A stretch of DNA of 18,483 bases from Deltaproteobacteria bacterium (GCA_003647385.1 QMMT01000006.1:1-18483), one strand, 5' to 3'. Shown: positions 7,125 to 15,704, counted from the first letter of the stretch. Translations and numbers: made by a program. Notes: generated from the letters alone by a model not told the origin.

Positions 7125-7181
7125 AAACAAAGTATTATCATGAAGATTAAGGAATGAAAACCCAATCTTTTTTATCAAATC

Positions 7182-7210
7182 TTGACTATTTGCCCGCTAA
7201 CTTATAGTTT
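7182..7210 (+). promoter_or_regulatory. Possible promoter for the lptF-waaF gene run
   Basis: TTGACT (7182-7187) is followed after 17 bases by TAGTTT (7205-7210), or after 15 by TATAGT (7203-7208). The start would then fall only a few bases before ATG 7219, giving an almost leaderless message; no Shine-Dalgarno is visible in the preceding bases. Confidence 0.35.
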
Positions 7211-7218
7211 TTCTAAAA

Positions 7219-8400
7219 ATGAAAGCTTTTAACATTATAAACAGATATATTTTCAGAGAGCTTTTGTCTCCGTTTATCATCAGTCTATTTTTTCTGACAT
7301 TTGTTTTTCTGATGACGCGGATACCGGAAATTACCAATATGGTTGTGAACTATAATGCTGATATATCATCGGTTGCTTTAATGCTTGTTTACACCCTTCC
7401 ACGGTTTTTAGAATTCACCCTTCCCATGTCTGTCATGATTGCGATTCTTCTGACGTTTATGCGTATGTCTCAAGAGAATGAGATTGTTGCTTTAAAAGGT
7501 GCTGGAGTATCACTCTATAAATTATTACCGCCGGTGTTAATTTTTTGTTTTTCAGGTTTCCTTTTGACCATGTGGGTGACTGTTTTTGGGGTATCCTGGG
7601 GGAAACTGTCCATTAAAAAAAAAAGTATTGAGCTTGCCAGATCAAGTATTGATGCGGCGCTGCGTGAGAGGCAATTTAATTTCGAATTGGAAGATGTCAT
7701 GATTTATGTTTCCCATGTGGATATGAAAACAAAAACGTTAAAAGATGTCTTTATAGAAGACAGGAGAACAAAAGGGGTGGTCAGTATTTCGATTGCCCCT
7801 TCGGGAAAATTGATTCGGCTTGAAGATGAGCAGGTCTATACCATAAGACTTTATAATGGGGTGATCAATCAGGTGGATATGGATGAAGGTTCTGTGAATA
7901 ATATTCAATTTGGCAATTATGATATTAATATTGATCTTGCCGGTATGAATAAAAGAAATAAGAAAATATCAAAGGACCTGGATGAGATAAGCCTGTTTGA
8001 TTTGATAGGATTAATAAGATCGGGAATTAAGGATAAAGCCCGCTTAAGTGAGGCTTTGATGGAATTGCATGAAAAGTTTTCAGTTCCTTTTGCCTGCCTT
8101 TCCTTAGGCCTCCTTGCTTTTCCATTAGGGGTTCAGTCAGCCTCCTTGAGGCGATCTTCAGGGTTTGGTTTTGGAATTTTTTTTTTACTACTCTATTATT
8201 TTCTTCTGGCTTTCGGATGGTCAGCAGGAGAAACGGGAGACTACCCTCCGGTTCTCGGTATGTGGCTGCCAAATGTTATCATGGGGGGAGTAGGTGTTTT
8301 TTTTCTTGTGAGGAATGCAAAGGAAAAACCAGTTCAGTTTCCTGTATTTGTCAAAAAGACTGCTGCGGCTGTAAAAAAACGGTTTGCAGGAAAAATATAA
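7219..8400 (+). CDS. lptF: LPS export ABC transporter permease LptF, 393 aa
   Basis: LptF and LptG form the membrane part of the LptB2FG exporter that pulls LPS out of the inner membrane and feeds it to the periplasmic bridge. The architecture is typical: three N-terminal membrane helices (about 17-37, 53-83, 103-123), a periplasmic beta-jellyroll (about 150-255) and three C-terminal helices (about 286-370). Family signatures include IFRELLSPFI near the start, MSQENEIVALKGAGVSLY (83-100) at the cytoplasmic coupling region, and FSVPFACLSLGLLAFPLGVQ near the third-last helix. It is the first gene of the plus-strand LPS run; lptG begins 3 bases after its stop. No usual ribosome site precedes the ATG. 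Confidence 0.93.
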   Translation: MKAFNIINRYIFRELLSPFIISLFFLTFVFLMTRIPEITNMVVNYNADISSVALMLVYTLPRFLEFTLPMSVMIAILLTFMRMSQENEIVALKGAGVSLYKLLPPVLIFCFSGFLLTMWVTVFGVSWGKLSIKKKSIELARSSIDAALRERQFNFELEDVMIYVSHVDMKTKTLKDVFIEDRRTKGVVSISIAPSGKLIRLEDEQVYTIRLYNGVINQVDMDEGSVNNIQFGNYDINIDLAGMNKRNKKISKDLDEISLFDLIGLIRSGIKDKARLSEALMELHEKFSVPFACLSLGLLAFPLGVQSASLRRSSGFGFGIFFLLLYYFLLAFGWSAGETGDYPPVLGMWLPNVIMGGVGVFFLVRNAKEKPVQFPVFVKKTAAAVKKRFAGKI

Positions 8401-8403
8401 AAT

Positions 8404-9480
8404 ATGTCATGTCTGCATAAATACTGGTTAAAGGAATTTTGTAAATTTTTTTTCATCATTCAGTTGCTGATCCTGGTTCTGTTTGTGTTTATCGATTACC
8501 TTTCCAGAATGGAGAGATTTTTAAATTCTGATATTTCCCTTTTGGGTGCCTTGGGATATGTTCTTTTAAAAATCCCTTTCATGTTTGTGCAACTGACCCC
8601 GGCAAGTATTTTGCTTGCAACGATCACAGTTTTTGGTCTGATGAACAGAAACAATGAGCTTCTAGCCATTAAGTCCAGCGGTATCAGTATTTATTTTTTA
8701 ATAAAACCTGCCATTTTGGTTGGAGTGATTCTTGCCATATCCATGTTTTTTCTAGGAGAAACTATTATTCCGATTTCCATGGCAAGGTCTAATTATATAA
8801 AATACAATGTTATAAAAAAAAGACACAATATTTTTTCTGCAAGAAAAGACATATGGATAAAGTCTGAAAACAGACTGGTTCATATTAATTTTTTCGATCC
8901 GGCTCAAAAGTCTGTTGCCGGCATCACCGTGGCAACAGTGGATAAGAATTTCAGTCTTGAATCAAGAATCGATGCAGAAAAAGGATTCTTTAAACAAGGC
9001 AAATGGGTGTTTGAAAATATCATCGAACAGACCCATGACAAAGATTCAATGGAGTATGATGTGAAATCATTTGACAAAAAAACGGTTACCCTGGCAATTA
9101 ATCCTGAAGACCTTGGAGAGATTTCAAAAAAATCTGAAGAAATGAGTTATTTTGAATTGAAAAAATATGTCAGCAAGGTTGAATATGAGGGATATGATGC
9201 AACCACCTATAAAGTGGATTTGAATGGAAAAATTGCATTCCCTTTTATCTGTATCATTATGGTTTTGACAGGTGCTGCCACAGGCATGAGATCTTTTGCA
9301 AAAGAAAATATCCCTTTGGCCATTGCCATCGGTGTTGTGATCGCATTCATGTATTGGGTCACATATGGATTCTGCCTGTCTCTTGGATATGGAACAGTTT
9401 TACCACCCATCATCAGTGCCTGGGCAGCCAATTTGGTTTTCTTATGTTTTGGGGTCCTGTATTTAGCCAATACAGAATAA
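8404..9480 (+). CDS. lptG: LPS export ABC transporter permease LptG, 358 aa
   Basis: This is the partner permease of LptF. It has the same three helices - jellyroll - three helices plan: first helices in FCKFFFIIQLLILVLFVFID and the FMFVQLTPASILLATITVFG region, coupling segment LMNRNNELLAIKSSGISIYFL, jellyroll with GKWVFENIIEQT, and last helices from KIAFPFICIIMVLTGAATGM. The GMRS element and the length match LptG better than LptF. It starts 3 bases after lptF, with an AGGAAAA ribosome site inside the end of lptF, so translation is probably coupled. The ATPase LptB and the periplasmic LptA/LptC are not in this window. Confidence 0.92.
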   Translation: MSCLHKYWLKEFCKFFFIIQLLILVLFVFIDYLSRMERFLNSDISLLGALGYVLLKIPFMFVQLTPASILLATITVFGLMNRNNELLAIKSSGISIYFLIKPAILVGVILAISMFFLGETIIPISMARSNYIKYNVIKKRHNIFSARKDIWIKSENRLVHINFFDPAQKSVAGITVATVDKNFSLESRIDAEKGFFKQGKWVFENIIEQTHDKDSMEYDVKSFDKKTVTLAINPEDLGEISKKSEEMSYFELKKYVSKVEYEGYDATTYKVDLNGKIAFPFICIIMVLTGAATGMRSFAKENIPLAIAIGVVIAFMYWVTYGFCLSLGYGTVLPPIISAWAANLVFLCFGVLYLANTE

Positions 9481-9507
9481 TATTAAACGTTTTAAAAAGC
9501 AATTCGG

Positions 9508-10821
9508 ATGATTTTCCTTTATAAAACACTAACGAATATCTTATTTATCATTGTTCTGCCGTTTTTGCCTTTTGTTTATTTTTTTTCGGAAAAGAGAAGG
9601 GCGAATTTGCTTCCAAGATTTGGGATCAAGACGTGTTTTGTCCCCAAACAACCTGGAAAAAAAAGAATTTGGATACACGCTCTTTCCGTAGGAGAAGTCA
9701 TTTCCGCCGTACCCTTTGTCCGAACATTAAAAGGGCAACATAAAGACTTGGATATTGTTTTTACAGCCTCAACTAAAACCGGGTATGATATGGCAGAGCA
9801 ATTGCTTCTAAAAGAAGTATTGTTAAAAGGAAAGATCCGGCTGCTTGATCAATTGGGATATTTTCCGTTTGATCTGGGCTGTTGTGTTAAAAAAATAAGC
9901 CGGCAGATAGAACCGGATGCGGTAGTACTTATTGAAACAGATTTGTGGCCCAATTTTTTATATGAAATGAAGAAAAGTAAAGTTCCAGTGGTATTAATTA
10001 ATGCCCGGCTCTCAAAACGGTCTTTAAAAGGATATCTGTTTTTTAAAAATTTTTCTTCAATGTTTTTTTCTTCTTTAACTATGATCATGGCACAAACTCC
10101 TTTGGACAAAAAACGATTCCAGCGTTTAGGGATTGATACGGGTAAAATAATGGTTGTTGGAAATATCAAGTTTGACCAGCCCCGAGAAGATTTGGACAAA
10201 GGGGGCATTGAGGATATGAAAGATCAGTTTGGTGTTCAGGAGGGAATACAGGTTTTTGTTGCAGGTTCCACCCATGAAGGAGAAGAAAAAATTCTTTGCA
10301 GGGTATATAAAAAGGTGAAGAAGCGTTTTCCTGGGTTTTTAATGATCCTTGCTCCAAGGGACCCTAAAAGATGTCCGTCAATACAATCATATTTTTTGTC
10401 TAAAGATGTTCATGCGGCCTTTTGGTCAACGATGGATATATCCAATGCAAATCCTGATATTGTCCTGGTGGATAAAATGGGAGAACTCTCCCGACTGTAT
10501 GCTATTTGCGATGTGGCATTTATCGGGGGATCAATGGTCAGGCAGGGGGGACATAACCCTTTGGAACCGGCGGCCTTTTCAAAGCCTGTCCTTTTCGGGT
10601 CTGATATGTCGGATTTCCTGTTGATTTCAAGCATGCTTCTGGATCATGGGGGTGCCAAAAAGGTGGAATCTGAACAAAAATTGATAAAAGAACTTGAAAC
10701 CATATTGGGAAGCAGGCAGGTACGGCAGCATATGGGCACTCGGAGTTTTGAAGTCTTTTCAGGAAATTGCGGTGCTGTGCAAAGAATTATTAAAAATTTG
10801 GAGCGCCTTAATATTGTTTGA
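9508..10821 (+). CDS. waaA: 3-deoxy-D-manno-octulosonic acid (Kdo) transferase, 437 aa
   Basis: WaaA (KdtA, GT30) moves Kdo from CMP-Kdo to lipid A precursor at the cytoplasmic face of the inner membrane. An N-terminal anchor helix (about 7-26) is followed by WIHALSVGEVISAVPF with the catalytic-base Glu63, FTASTKTGYDMA (85-96), LIETDLWPNFLYE (141-153), GNIKFDQP (218-225), VAGSTHEGEE (251-260), and the donor-site segment GGSMVRQGGHNPLEPAAF (340-357). Length matches the family (about 420-440 aa). Whether it adds one, two or more Kdo units cannot be told from sequence. It begins 27 bases after lptG; its own ribosome site is weak. Its last codons overlap the lpxK start. Confidence 0.95.
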   Translation: MIFLYKTLTNILFIIVLPFLPFVYFFSEKRRANLLPRFGIKTCFVPKQPGKKRIWIHALSVGEVISAVPFVRTLKGQHKDLDIVFTASTKTGYDMAEQLLLKEVLLKGKIRLLDQLGYFPFDLGCCVKKISRQIEPDAVVLIETDLWPNFLYEMKKSKVPVVLINARLSKRSLKGYLFFKNFSSMFFSSLTMIMAQTPLDKKRFQRLGIDTGKIMVVGNIKFDQPREDLDKGGIEDMKDQFGVQEGIQVFVAGSTHEGEEKILCRVYKKVKKRFPGFLMILAPRDPKRCPSIQSYFLSKDVHAAFWSTMDISNANPDIVLVDKMGELSRLYAICDVAFIGGSMVRQGGHNPLEPAAFSKPVLFGSDMSDFLLISSMLLDHGGAKKVESEQKLIKELETILGSRQVRQHMGTRSFEVFSGNCGAVQRIIKNLERLNIV

Positions 10822-11938
10822 AAAGTATTTAAATAAATTAGAAGAAAGGCTTACACATATTTCAGGCAGCCATTTTAAGCCCAGGGTGTTTTCTTTTGAA
10901 TGGTTTTTGATAGCAATTTCATCTGGTTATGGTTTGGGTGTGTGGTTCAGGCTCTGGTTATATAAAAAAAAGATTTTGAAGCAAAAAACATTGCCTTGTT
11001 TTGTTATTTCAATTGGAAATATTGTTGTCGGGGGAGCGGGAAAAACACCCATGGCCATTTATGTAGCCGGGCTTTTAAAAAAAATGGGAAAACGACCGGT
11101 TGTCGTAAGCCGTGGTTACAGGGGCAAATATAAAGATCATTCAGTGATTGTTTCCAATGGTGATCAGATTTTTTTAAAGGCCAAAGAGTCAGGTGATGAG
11201 CCATATATGATGGCCAAAAGAAGAGCCTTCCCTGTGGTGGTTGGTAAAGACCGGTTTACGGCCGGCATAAAAGCAATTGATGCATTCAAACCTGATGTGA
11301 TTGTCCTTGATGACGGATTCCAACATCTAAAACTTAAAAGAGATCTTGATTTTCTGCTCCTGGATTATTCAAATCCTCTGGGCAACAAGCGGTTTCTTCC
11401 AGCCGGCCGATTGAGAGAAACCCCTCAAGCTTCAGCGCAAAGGGCAGATGTCCTCATTTTTACAAGAAGTCCCGACAAAGATGAAAATACTGAAAGACTT
11501 GAGGAAGTGCTGCTGCATTACCCTGATTGCCCCTGGTTTAAAACATTTCACAGGCCGTTTGTTTTTAAACAGATCAATGCAGGGTCAAAAGAAAGTATGG
11601 TCGATGTTTCCGGTTTAAAAGGGAAAAAGGCAGTTCTTTTTTCAGGAATTGCGAATAATAGATCTTTTTATTTTTCAATGAAAGAATTGGGTGTTAATGT
11701 CCTGGAGCATCTTGAATTCAAAGATCATTACAGGTATAAAGAGTCTGACATCGTATTGATAAACAATGCGGTACAAAAGGTTTGCGCAGATGTTATTTTA
11801 ACAACTGAAAAGGATTGGGCAAAGTTTGACCGGAATATAAAATGGGTGTTGGATTTAATTGTAATGGGTATTCAAATAGAGTTTGAAGATCCTCAAAGGT
11901 TTGAATCCCTGCTAAATTCAAAGTTGAAAAAGCAATGA
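10814..11938 (+). CDS. lpxK: Tetraacyldisaccharide 4'-kinase, 374 aa
   Basis: LpxK phosphorylates the 4' position of the lipid A disaccharide using ATP, just before Kdo addition. The start chosen is TTG 10814: GGAG at 10800-10803 lies 10 bases upstream and the protein then begins FEKYLNKLEERL, a usual LpxK N-terminus; an open frame further back runs antisense to no evidence and only overlaps waaA. Features are a membrane-associated helix near 29-50, Walker A GGAGKTP (73-79), VVSRGYRGKY (97-106), DDGFQHLKLKRDLDFLLLD (166-184), the AGRLRE segment and TTEKDWAKF near the C-terminus. It overlaps the waaA stop by 8 bases and its own stop overlaps the next ATG, so all three genes are translationally linked. 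Confidence 0.93.
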   Translation: MFEKYLNKLEERLTHISGSHFKPRVFSFEWFLIAISSGYGLGVWFRLWLYKKKILKQKTLPCFVISIGNIVVGGAGKTPMAIYVAGLLKKMGKRPVVVSRGYRGKYKDHSVIVSNGDQIFLKAKESGDEPYMMAKRRAFPVVVGKDRFTAGIKAIDAFKPDVIVLDDGFQHLKLKRDLDFLLLDYSNPLGNKRFLPAGRLRETPQASAQRADVLIFTRSPDKDENTERLEEVLLHYPDCPWFKTFHRPFVFKQINAGSKESMVDVSGLKGKKAVLFSGIANNRSFYFSMKELGVNVLEHLEFKDHYRYKESDIVLINNAVQKVCADVILTTEKDWAKFDRNIKWVLDLIVMGIQIEFEDPQRFESLLNSKLKKQ

Positions 11939-12831
11939 ATGATGACAGAATATATAAATTATTGAAGCTGATAATAACTTTATTGTCAATGCTTCCAAGG
12001 GAATTTTTAAAGTTTTTTTCAGATCTCTTTGGACTTGTCTGGTATACTATAGATAAGCGCCACAGGAATGTTGTTTTCGAAAATATTAATTTTGCCTATC
12101 CTGGAAAGTTCTCTTCGGTCCAGACTCAAAGATTTATAAAGAATGTTTTTAAGAATATTGCAAGTATTCTTTTTGAGGTTATCTGGTCCTATCGAAAATC
12201 TAAAGATCAATTATTAAAATATTTTGTGTTTAAAGGTGTCAGGCATATAAAAAATGCTCAAAAAAAAGGTTGTGGTGTTATTGTGTTAACTTGCCATATG
12301 GGGAATTTTGAGCTTGGCGGTGCAGCACTTGCGTTGGCAGTTGAAACTCCTTATGGCGTCTATCGAAAGTTTGATTTCAACCCCCTGGAAAGATTGATGC
12401 TTGAACAAAGGCAACGATTTGGAACAAAAATGATTCCTTTAAGGGGGGCTTCGAAAAAAATTGATGTAATTTTAAGAAAGGGTGGGGTTGTGGGAACCCT
12501 TTTGGATCAGAATGTTGACTGGTATCAAGGACCATTTGTTGATTATTTTGGGAGACCTGCATGTACGAATAGTGGCTTTGCAAAACTTGTTTTAAGAACA
12601 GAATCACCAGTTATACCCTTGTTTATTATGAAAAAGAATGAACAGTATATCATGGAGTTTTTACCGGAAGTTCCTTTGCAGGTTACAGGCGACCCCATCA
12701 AAGATATTGAAAACAATACCCAAAATTATGTGTCGGCCATAGAGTCAATGGTGAGACAATGCCCTGAACAATATTTCTGGGTTCATCGAAGATGGAAAAC
12801 CAAACCTTACTGCATCCTTAACAGCAATTAA
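11935..12831 (+). CDS. lpxL: Lipid A late acyltransferase, 298 aa
   Basis: LpxL/HtrB-type enzymes add a secondary acyl chain to Kdo-lipid A at the inner membrane. The catalytic H-x4-E pair is His121 and Glu126 in TCHMGNFELGG. Other family segments are an N-terminal membrane helix with LPREFLKFFSDLFGLVWY, FENINFAYP, GVVGTLLDQNVDWYQGPFVDYFGRPA (acceptor region), and a C-terminal YFWVHRRWKTKP. Length matches (about 290-310 aa). The ATG at 11935 overlaps the lpxK TGA. LpxL and LpxM cannot be separated by eye, so the symbol is the generic choice; only one such gene is seen here. Confidence 0.88.
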   Translation: MNDDRIYKLLKLIITLLSMLPREFLKFFSDLFGLVWYTIDKRHRNVVFENINFAYPGKFSSVQTQRFIKNVFKNIASILFEVIWSYRKSKDQLLKYFVFKGVRHIKNAQKKGCGVIVLTCHMGNFELGGAALALAVETPYGVYRKFDFNPLERLMLEQRQRFGTKMIPLRGASKKIDVILRKGGVVGTLLDQNVDWYQGPFVDYFGRPACTNSGFAKLVLRTESPVIPLFIMKKNEQYIMEFLPEVPLQVTGDPIKDIENNTQNYVSAIESMVRQCPEQYFWVHRRWKTKPYCILNSN

Positions 12832-12852
12832 TCAAGGCAAATTAATTTTCAT

Positions 12853-13893
12853 ATGGGATTTATCAAACTTAACGACGCGCCCCGGGCTAAAATCATGATA
12901 CGGGCAGCCAACTGGGTGGGTGATGCCATAATGACCACTCCGGTTATTAGGGCTGTTAGAAAAAATTTTCCGAAAGCAAGAATTACAGTCCTGGCAAAGC
13001 CCTGGGTGATTCCTGTATATGAAAACAATCCGTATATTGATGATATTCTGGTTTATGACAGTAATAACCGCCACAAAAAAGGATTTGGAACGCTAAGGCT
13101 TGCCAGGGATTTAAGAGAATGTAAATTTGATCTGGCCATATTGATGCAAAATGCTTTTGAAGCAGGCCTGCTTTCTTTTTTGGCCGGTATAAAAGAACGG
13201 GTGGGTTACAATACTGATGCAAGAGGGTTTTTGCTGAATAGGAGTATAAAGCTAGATCCAGCGTTGAAAAAAGGGCATTTAATTGATTATTATATCGGTA
13301 TTCTAAAGGGTGCTTCCCTGGTGGATGCCGGCAGAAAGCTGGATCTGTTTCTTTGTGAACCTGACCGGGAGTTTGCAAATTATTTTCTGGAGCAGAGAAA
13401 ATTTGATTTATCCGAACCTGTCATCGGCATTAACCCCGGGGCAACAGGGGGAACAGCCAAACGATGGTTTCCCCGGAGATTTGCCCGGGTTTGTAAAAAT
13501 CTGGCTCAAAAATTCAAAGTTAAAATATTGATTTTCGGGGGTCCGCAGGATAAAGAACTAGGGGACTATATTGCCGGATTATCCAAAGGAAACTGTATCA
13601 ATATCGCCGGTACAACAAGCCTTGGCCAGGCGTTTGCGCTCATAGAAAAATGTTCTTTGTTTATCACTAATGATTCAGGGCTCATGCATGCAGCCGCTGC
13701 TTTAAATATCAACCAGGTGGCCGTGATCGGCTCCACGGATTATATTGCCACATCTGCGTCAAATGAAAACAGTGTCATGGTCAGGGTTCCGGTTCCGTGC
13801 AGTCCCTGTATGAAGGATATTTGCCCGACAGACCATCAATGCATGATAAAATCAGTGTTGATATGGTTATGGAGAGGTGTGATTTTTTTTTGA
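12853..13893 (+). CDS. waaF: ADP-heptose:LPS heptosyltransferase II, 346 aa as read, C-terminus apparently frameshifted
   Basis: WaaF (GT9) adds the second L-glycero-D-manno-heptose of the inner core. It shows IMIRAANWVGDAIMTTP near the N-terminus, IGINPGATGGTAKRWFP (about 191-207) in the donor domain, TNDSGLMHAAAALN (272-285), and SPCMKDICPTDHQCM, the usual Cys-containing tail. After Cys-Met near residue 331 the frame as written gives an unfamiliar IKSVLIWLWRGVIFF, whereas the frame shifted at 13846-13853 gives ISVDMVMERCDFFLKNRW, the kind of tail seen in this family and in the neighbouring waaC product (SISVDDV). That second frame ends at 13907, two bases from the opposing gene. Only the last helix is affected. 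It starts 21 bases after lpxL; AAGG at 12834-12837 is rather far from the ATG. Confidence 0.88.
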   Translation: MGFIKLNDAPRAKIMIRAANWVGDAIMTTPVIRAVRKNFPKARITVLAKPWVIPVYENNPYIDDILVYDSNNRHKKGFGTLRLARDLRECKFDLAILMQNAFEAGLLSFLAGIKERVGYNTDARGFLLNRSIKLDPALKKGHLIDYYIGILKGASLVDAGRKLDLFLCEPDREFANYFLEQRKFDLSEPVIGINPGATGGTAKRWFPRRFARVCKNLAQKFKVKILIFGGPQDKELGDYIAGLSKGNCINIAGTTSLGQAFALIEKCSLFITNDSGLMHAAAALNINQVAVIGSTDYIATSASNENSVMVRVPVPCSPCMKDICPTDHQCMIKSVLIWLWRGVIFF

Positions 13894-13908
13894 AAAACAG
13901 GTGGTGAT

Positions 13909-14958
13909 CTAAATCCTGGTGGATTTTACCAGCGAAATCCGGACATCATCCACGCTGATTGATTTCATGCAATTGTTATGACCATAGGGGCAGATGCGTT
14001 TAAAACAAGGGCTGCATGCCATGCTTTTCCTGATAACTTTATGTATCAAACCATAGGGGCCGGTTCTCCATGGAGCAGTCGGTCCGAAAAGAGCTATGAC
14101 CGGTGTTTTAATGGCTGCGGCAAGGTGCATTGGACCCGTATCTGTTGTGATGATAGTTTTTGCCATGCTGTACAGGGCGGCAAGGTTTTTCAGGCTTGTT
14201 TTACCGGCAAAATTGGCAGCCTTTTCTTCCATCATTTCACAAATTTCTTCAATAAGAAAATAATCATCCGGGCTTCCTGTGAATATCACGGGGATATCGT
14301 GATCTTTAATTAAAGTGTCTGCAAGCCTGGCCCATTTATAATTTTGCCATAATTTGAAGTCCCATTTGGCAACAGGATTCAATACCACAAAACCGTCTTT
14401 AATACCGTTTTCCAGAACAAGGGTCATGGCACTGTCTTCATCGTTTTTGTCTATTGAGATCTGGTATTCAATATTTGCGGTGGGTACACCCACAGCTTCA
14501 AGGAGCATAAGATTTCTTTTAAGAGCATGGATTTCCATGCTCACAGGGGGAATTTTTTCATTTAAAAAAATCTGGCTCTCTTCCATATGCGGCATACCCC
14601 TGTCAAAGCCTATTTTTCGATCTCCCCTGGCAAGCCAGACAAGGAGGCCGCTTTTTAAAAGCTGGTGAAAATCTATGACAATATCATAGCGGGTATCCCT
14701 GATATCTTTGATAAAATTATAAATCTCTTTTAATGCTCTTTTTCTTGCCAGAGGATCAAGCAGCTCTTTTATCCATTTTTTTCTTTTGGACAAAATGATG
14801 CGGTTAAGGGCATTATGGCCCCTGATAAGTGGGAATGCCGCTTCTTCCACAATCCATGTTATATGGGCATCAGGATAAAATTTGCGCAAAGAGTTCAAGG
14901 CGGGAAGGGTATGAATGACATCCCCTATGGCGCTTAGTTTGATGATGAGAATTTTCAT
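13909..14958 (-). CDS. waaC: ADP-heptose:LPS heptosyltransferase I, 349 aa
   Basis: WaaC (GT9) attaches the first heptose to Kdo in the cytoplasm. The N-terminus MKILIIKLSAIGDVIHTLPA is diagnostic, with Asp13 in the conserved GDV. Further motifs are IVIDFHQLLKSG (93-104), VVLNPVAKWDFKLW (191-204) in the donor domain, GKTSLKNLAALYSMA (252-266), TTDTGPMHLAAA (271-282), FGPTAPWRTGPYG (291-303) and the Cys tail SPCFKRICPYGHNNCM (316-331). NPVAKWxxKLW is the WaaC form of the motif, separating it from the WaaF on the other strand. It begins 1 base after the kinase stop codon, so the two are coupled. It is the last gene of the minus-strand LPS run, meeting waaF tail to tail. Confidence 0.92.
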   Translation of the reverse strand: MKILIIKLSAIGDVIHTLPALNSLRKFYPDAHITWIVEEAAFPLIRGHNALNRIILSKRKKWIKELLDPLARKRALKEIYNFIKDIRDTRYDIVIDFHQLLKSGLLVWLARGDRKIGFDRGMPHMEESQIFLNEKIPPVSMEIHALKRNLMLLEAVGVPTANIEYQISIDKNDEDSAMTLVLENGIKDGFVVLNPVAKWDFKLWQNYKWARLADTLIKDHDIPVIFTGSPDDYFLIEEICEMMEEKAANFAGKTSLKNLAALYSMAKTIITTDTGPMHLAAAIKTPVIALFGPTAPWRTGPYGLIHKVIRKSMACSPCFKRICPYGHNNCMKSISVDDVRISLVKSTRI

Positions 14959-14959
14959 G

Positions 14960-15658
14960 TTAAAGAGACTCCAGGCGTTTAAGGAAGCGGTCCTGAAGAG
15001 CTGAGGGAATATTATAACCGATATCCTTTTTCAAGCCACGGATATCCCTGGTTTTAACACGGTTCACCTGGTACCAGGTTACGGGTTTGATATCGTCCAG
15101 ATCCAGCAGACAGATTTTATTATTTTTAAAAATCAGATTTGACATTCTTATATCCCCATGAATCAAATGAAGATTCTTTGTTTGATTCATCAGGTTTATC
15201 ACCAAATCCATTGCATGTTCTGTTCTGGAATGAGAATCGACATTTTTTTTAAAATATTCTTCGCCTGTCATACCGTCAACATACTCGTATATAAAATAGG
15301 ACATGCCGCGCAAAAAACCAATCCGTGTTTCAACATAAGCCACAGGGGCGGGCACCCATATGTTATTGGCCAGTAAAATTTTTGAAAAATACCAGTTTCT
15401 GCTGGCGCGTGTCGGTCTGAAGTATCTTCTGAATCGATGCCAGCCGGATTTGTAATTATGGCGTTTGATTACTATTTTTCTATGGTCCAGCCGGACAATG
15501 CCCAGTTTGCTTTTAAAATTATTTTGAATAATATATGTGTTGTCTCTGTCCAGAAATTGATCAGGGTTATTCAAAAGTTTCAGCATATTGTCAGACATGA
15601 ACTGATTTTTACATTTTATAAAGATTGAAAATTTTTTTTTACAATATTCGTCCCTCAT
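14960..15658 (-). CDS. LPS core kinase of the InaA/KdkA/WaaP type, 232 aa
   Basis: The fold is a small eukaryotic-like kinase used to phosphorylate Kdo or heptose in the LPS core. Seen: ATP-lysine candidate Lys65 in IVIKRHNY, FIYEYVDGMTGEEYF (122-136) as hinge, catalytic loop IHGDIRMSNLIF (166-177) with Asp169 and Asn174, and metal-site LLDLDDI (184-190) with Asp186. A patch of Arg/Trp/Tyr (GWHRFRRYFRPTRASRNWYF, 72-91) is typical of LPS kinases. Its place between GT4 and waaC supports an inner-core role; which sugar is phosphorylated is unknown. ATG 15658 has a G8 run as its only ribosome-site-like element, 3 bases upstream; Met21 would be an internal alternative. It lies 46 bases after the GT4 gene. 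Confidence 0.85.
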   Translation of the reverse strand: MRDEYCKKKFSIFIKCKNQFMSDNMLKLLNNPDQFLDRDNTYIIQNNFKSKLGIVRLDHRKIVIKRHNYKSGWHRFRRYFRPTRASRNWYFSKILLANNIWVPAPVAYVETRIGFLRGMSYFIYEYVDGMTGEEYFKKNVDSHSRTEHAMDLVINLMNQTKNLHLIHGDIRMSNLIFKNNKICLLDLDDIKPVTWYQVNRVKTRDIRGLKKDIGYNIPSALQDRFLKRLESL

Positions 15659-15661
15659 TGT

Positions 15662-15669
15662 CCCCCCCC
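15662..15669 (-). repeat. G8 homopolymer next to the LPS kinase start codon
   Basis: Eight consecutive C on the plus strand (G on the coding strand) lie three bases before the ATG at 15658. It probably acts as the Shine-Dalgarno region. The coding-strand reading is TAATGGGGGGGGACAATG: an ATG at 15671 overlaps the tract and would be in frame with the kinase only if the tract had 7 or 10 Gs. Confidence 0.6.
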
Positions 15670-15704
15670 ATTACACTCCCATGACATACAGGCTCCGGTA
15701 ACAA

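Noticed and set aside
10694..10813. A longer lpxK starting at ATG 10694
   Set aside because: It would overlap waaA by about 128 bases and the added residues do not look like LpxK; TTG 10814 has GGAG at good spacing.
13888..13895. The TGA at 13891 of waaF as a second selenocysteine codon
   Set aside because: No conserved Cys is expected there and no convincing stem-loop follows; a frameshift explains the tail better.
13978..14668. Long open frames on the plus strand across waaC
   Set aside because: They lie antisense to a well-supported heptosyltransferase, have no ribosome sites and encode no recognisable motif.
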